Shown piece by piece: positions 40,746 to 42,742 of a stretch of 42,742 bases of DNA. The notes beneath the pieces are model-generated. The model saw nothing but the letters and a program-made list of their open reading frames with translations. It was not told the DNA's origin and did not search any database. The translations under genes were made by a program, and so were the position numbers. The number at the start of each line of letters is the position of its first letter. Position 1 is the stretch's first letter. This DNA is from Oscillospiraceae bacterium (lineage in GTDB: Bacteria > Bacillota > Clostridia > Oscillospirales > SIG627): positions 1-42,742 of the forward strand of contig SVTC01000020.1 in NCBI GenBank assembly GCA_015063985.1, read 5' to 3'.

Positions 40746-42119
40746 TTATTTCAGTGCTTCTCTTGTTTTTTCTATTTGCATTCTGACGTTATCGGGAGAG
40801 GTTCCGCCAAAGCTGATCCTTTTTTTGACGCAAACCATAGGATCTATGAAGCTATATAGATCCTCCTCGAATAGCTCGCTGTAGCTCTTGTAAACGCTGA
40901 GCTCGAGATTATCCAGCACCTTTGAATCGGCGATACAGCGGGCAACGATCTGTCCTGTGATCTTGTAGGCACTGCGGAAGGGGAGACCCTTTTTAACAAG
41001 ATAGTCTGCCAGATCCGTTGCGTTGATAAAGCCCTTTTGCACTGCTGCCATCATGTTGTCGGGGAGAAGCTTTGCGGTGCTGAGCATTGGGGTGAAGACC
41101 TCGAGGCACATTTTCACGTTGTCGATGCTGTCAAATATCGCCTCCTTGTCCTCCTGCATATCCTTGTTGTATGCCAGGGGAAGTCCCTTGAGCACTGTAA
41201 GGAGAGCAAAAAGATCGCCGTAGACTCTGCCGGTCTTTCCGCGGATAAGCTCTGCCATATCGGGGTTTTTCTTTTGGGGCATAATGCTGGAACCGGTGGT
41301 GTATGCATCGTCAAGCTCGATAAATTTGAATTCCCAGCTTGACCAGAGTATTATTTCCTCGCAAAAGCGTGAAAGGTGCATCATTATCACGGAAAATGCG
41401 CTCATCAGCTCAAGGCAAAAATCTCTGTCGCTTACTCCGTCAATACTGTTGAGACAGGGGCCGTCAAAGCCTAATGCCTGTGCAGTATGGAAGCGGTCTG
41501 TATCGTAGGTGGTTCCGGCAAGCGCACAGCTTCCCAAGGGGGAAAGGTTCATTCTTTTAAGGGCGTCGCTCAGCCTTCCCAGATCTCTTGAAAACATCAT
41601 TGCATAAGCCATAACGTGGTGTCCGAAGGTTATGGGCTGGGCTCTTTGCAGATGTGTGTAACCGGGCATTATCATTTCGCAGCCTTCCTCAGCCTTGTCG
41701 CAGATGGCCGAAATGAGCTTTTTGATAAGGTCTGCAATTATTGCAGTCTCGTCTCTTAAGTACATTCTGATGTCGACTGCCACCTGGTCATTACGGCTTC
41801 TTGCGGTGTGAAGCTTTTTGCCAAGATCGCCTATGCGCTCGGTCAATACCTGCTCAACGAACATATGTATATCTTCGCAGGAAAGATCAATCTTCAGCTT
41901 GCCGCTGTCCAGATCGGAAAGAATGTTGCCCAGCTCGCTTATAATGGCTTCACTTTCCTTGGGAGTGATTATGCCTTGCTTTCCAAGCATTGCGGCGTGC
42001 GCGATGGAGCCGGTAATATCTTGACGGTACATTCTGCTGTCAAAGGAAATGGAGGAATTGAAATCGTCGGCGAGGGTGTCCAGCTCGGACTCGAACCTGC
42101 CTGCCCACATTTTTGTCAT
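40746..42119 (-). CDS. argH: Argininosuccinate lyase
   Basis: 457 residues, full length for the family; GGAGAAGTATAA precedes the ATG. It splits argininosuccinate into arginine and fumarate, the last step of arginine biosynthesis, as a cytoplasmic homotetramer. MWAGRFE near the N-terminus, HTARSRNDQ (104-112), PGYTHLQRAQP (152-162) and the catalytic-serine loop GSSIMPQKKNPD (276-287) are all intact. It is transcribed alone, with no argG beside it, and marks the return to core chromosome at the right side of the accessory island. Confidence 0.98.
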   Translation of the reverse strand: MTKMWAGRFESELDTLADDFNSSISFDSRMYRQDITGSIAHAAMLGKQGIITPKESEAIISELGNILSDLDSGKLKIDLSCEDIHMFVEQVLTERIGDLGKKLHTARSRNDQVAVDIRMYLRDETAIIADLIKKLISAICDKAEEGCEMIMPGYTHLQRAQPITFGHHVMAYAMMFSRDLGRLSDALKRMNLSPLGSCALAGTTYDTDRFHTAQALGFDGPCLNSIDGVSDRDFCLELMSAFSVIMMHLSRFCEEIILWSSWEFKFIELDDAYTTGSSIMPQKKNPDMAELIRGKTGRVYGDLFALLTVLKGLPLAYNKDMQEDKEAIFDSIDNVKMCLEVFTPMLSTAKLLPDNMMAAVQKGFINATDLADYLVKKGLPFRSAYKITGQIVARCIADSKVLDNLELSVYKSYSELFEEDLYSFIDPMVCVKKRISFGGTSPDNVRMQIEKTREALK

Positions 42120-42153
42120 TTATACTTCTCCTTGGTTGGTTAATATCTATAAT

Positions 42154-42182
42154 ATGATACAACTTTTTGCCCGATGTGTCAA
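42154..42182 (-). promoter_or_regulatory. Promoter of argH
   Basis: On the minus strand, TTGACA (42182-42177), 17 bp, TATCAT (42159-42154). Confidence 0.75.
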
Positions 42183-42230
42183 TACTAAGAGAAAATCAAG
42201 AGAAGAAAAAAGATATTTTTCGGTAGGCTA

Positions 42231-42259
42231 TTGACAAAACACAAAAAATTTGTTATCAT
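42231..42259 (+). promoter_or_regulatory. Upstream tRNA-operon promoter P1
   Basis: TTGACA (42231-42236), 17 bp, TATCAT (42254-42259), 67 bp upstream of a second, consensus promoter. Confidence 0.6.
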
Positions 42260-42297
42260 ATCTGTCGGAAATTAAATAAAGAATTTTGTTTTTTCTA

Positions 42298-42326
42298 TTG
42301 ACAAAGAGTTTTCCTTGTGATATAAT
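42298..42326 (+). promoter_or_regulatory. Main tRNA-operon promoter P2
   Basis: TTGACA (42298-42303), 17 bp, TATAAT (42321-42326); the first tRNA begins 18 bp after the -10 box. Confidence 0.85.
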
Positions 42327-42344
42327 ACACAAGTCACAGCAAAT

Positions 42345-42421
42345 GGCGGAATAGCTCAGCTGGCTAGAGCATCCGGTTCATACCCGGCAGGTCGTTGGTT
42401 CAAATCCGACTTCCGCTACCA
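42345..42421 (+). tRNA. tRNA-Met (anticodon CAT, elongator type)
   Basis: GGCGGAATAGCTCAGC start, anticodon loop TTCATAC, T-arm GTTGG-TTCAAAT-CCGAC and encoded CCA end. The G1-U72 wobble is usual for the Firmicutes elongator tRNA-Met. Confidence 0.95.
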
Positions 42422-42460
42422 CTCTTTCAATGGAAAGAGCCAAGAAAAGATATGGGACAC

Positions 42461-42535
42461 GGCCCGGTGGTCAAGCGGTTAAGACACCGCCCTTTCACGG
42501 CGGTAACACGAGTTCGATTCTCGTCCGGGTCACCA
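42461..42535 (+). tRNA. tRNA-Glu (anticodon TTC)
   Basis: Acceptor GGCCCGG/CCGGGTC, anticodon loop CTTTCAC in stem CCGCC/GGCGG, T-arm with GTTCGATTC, encoded CCA. Confidence 0.95.
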
Positions 42536-42620
42536 TATTTTTTTTTTACTTTTTTTCAATTTGTTTTTGTCCGCAATTTGTTTTCCGTTTACGCAAAAAC
42601 ATAAAAATTCAATACAAAAT

Positions 42621-42696
42621 CGGGGTGTGGCTCAGCTGGTAGAGCGGGTGGTTTGGGACCATCAGGCCGCAGGTTCAAGTCCTGTCACTCCGACCA
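42621..42696 (+). tRNA. tRNA-Pro (anticodon TGG)
   Basis: Acceptor CGGGGTG/CACTCCG, anticodon loop with TTTGGGA, T-arm with GTTCAAGTC, encoded CCA. The window ends 46 bp later without a clear terminator. Confidence 0.95.
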
Positions 42697-42742
42697 TCAA
42701 AGGGCAATGAAAAAGATATTGCCCAAGAAACCCCCGATTTTA

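Noticed and set aside
42701-42726. Hairpin GGGCAAT/ATTGCCC after tRNA-Pro as a terminator
   Set aside because: No T-run follows; the next bases are AAGAAACCCCC, so it may be an RNA processing hairpin or chance.
1-42742. CRISPR array, prophage, rRNA or replication origin
   Set aside because: No evenly spaced direct repeats, phage structural genes, rRNA segments or DnaA-box clusters were seen on either strand.

Overview
The window looks like a chromosomal segment of a low-to-moderate G+C Gram-positive gut anaerobe of the Clostridia. The reasons are AGGAGG-type ribosome binding sites on nearly every gene, many TTGACA-17-TATAAT promoters, rho-independent terminators, an elongator tRNA-Met typical of Firmicutes, and a carbohydrate-degradation repertoire typical of uncultured Oscillospirales/Christensenellales-like bacteria. 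Species cannot be named from the sequence alone. Apart from argH, an RNA pseudouridine synthase and three tRNAs at the right edge, it is an accessory glycan-use island.

Layout. 1-510: probable right end of an IS200/IS605-type element, a 59-codon remnant of a gene whose intact homologue lies at 5059-5865, and a promoter/leader repeated at 3043-3182. 510-2875: a C-terminal xylose isomerase fragment fused to the first eight codons of the neighbouring GH3 gene, then a six-hairpin-glycosidase-like gene, both visibly richer in G+C than the rest. 3038-4767: GH3 enzyme behind a 20-bp LacI-type palindrome. 5059-9591: unknown TIM-barrel-like protein, two AraC regulators, a DMT/EamA transporter divergent from a PocR-AraC sensor, and another AraC regulator. 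9739-13437: GH36-like and GH42-like genes plus a truncated Nif3-like gene. 13629-16467: AraC gene divergent from a second GH42-like gene. 16608-20326: AraC gene divergent from a GH28-like gene and an MFS transporter. 20492-23671: metallophosphoesterase/xylose-isomerase-barrel fusion, RluA-type pseudouridine synthase and GH20-like gene. 23756-25694: propeller-like protein and sugar isomerase-like protein, convergent. 25906-30064: GH20, GH127 and a lipoprotein. 30212-31771: six-hairpin protein. 31832-38725 (minus): nucleotidyltransferase-fold protein, unclassified large glycosidase, GH116 and its LacI regulator. 38924-40690: second GH28-like gene and a small membrane protein. 40746-42696: argH (minus) and tRNA-Met, tRNA-Glu, tRNA-Pro.

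How it fits together. Nearly every glycosidase lacks a visible signal peptide, and the only transporters are one MFS and one DMT permease. I infer intracellular hydrolysis of small, already imported plant (pectin/hemicellulose-like) oligosaccharides or glycosides. Each catalytic module has its own local regulator (five AraC types, one LacI), so the region reads as a patchwork of small, independently regulated cassettes. The left end records rearrangement: duplicated leader, chimeric gene, truncated paralogue and a mobile-element end. The least explained items are the phosphoesterase-TIM fusion, the repeated leader with the xylA chimera, the unclassified 713-residue glycosidase and its nucleotidyltransferase partner.
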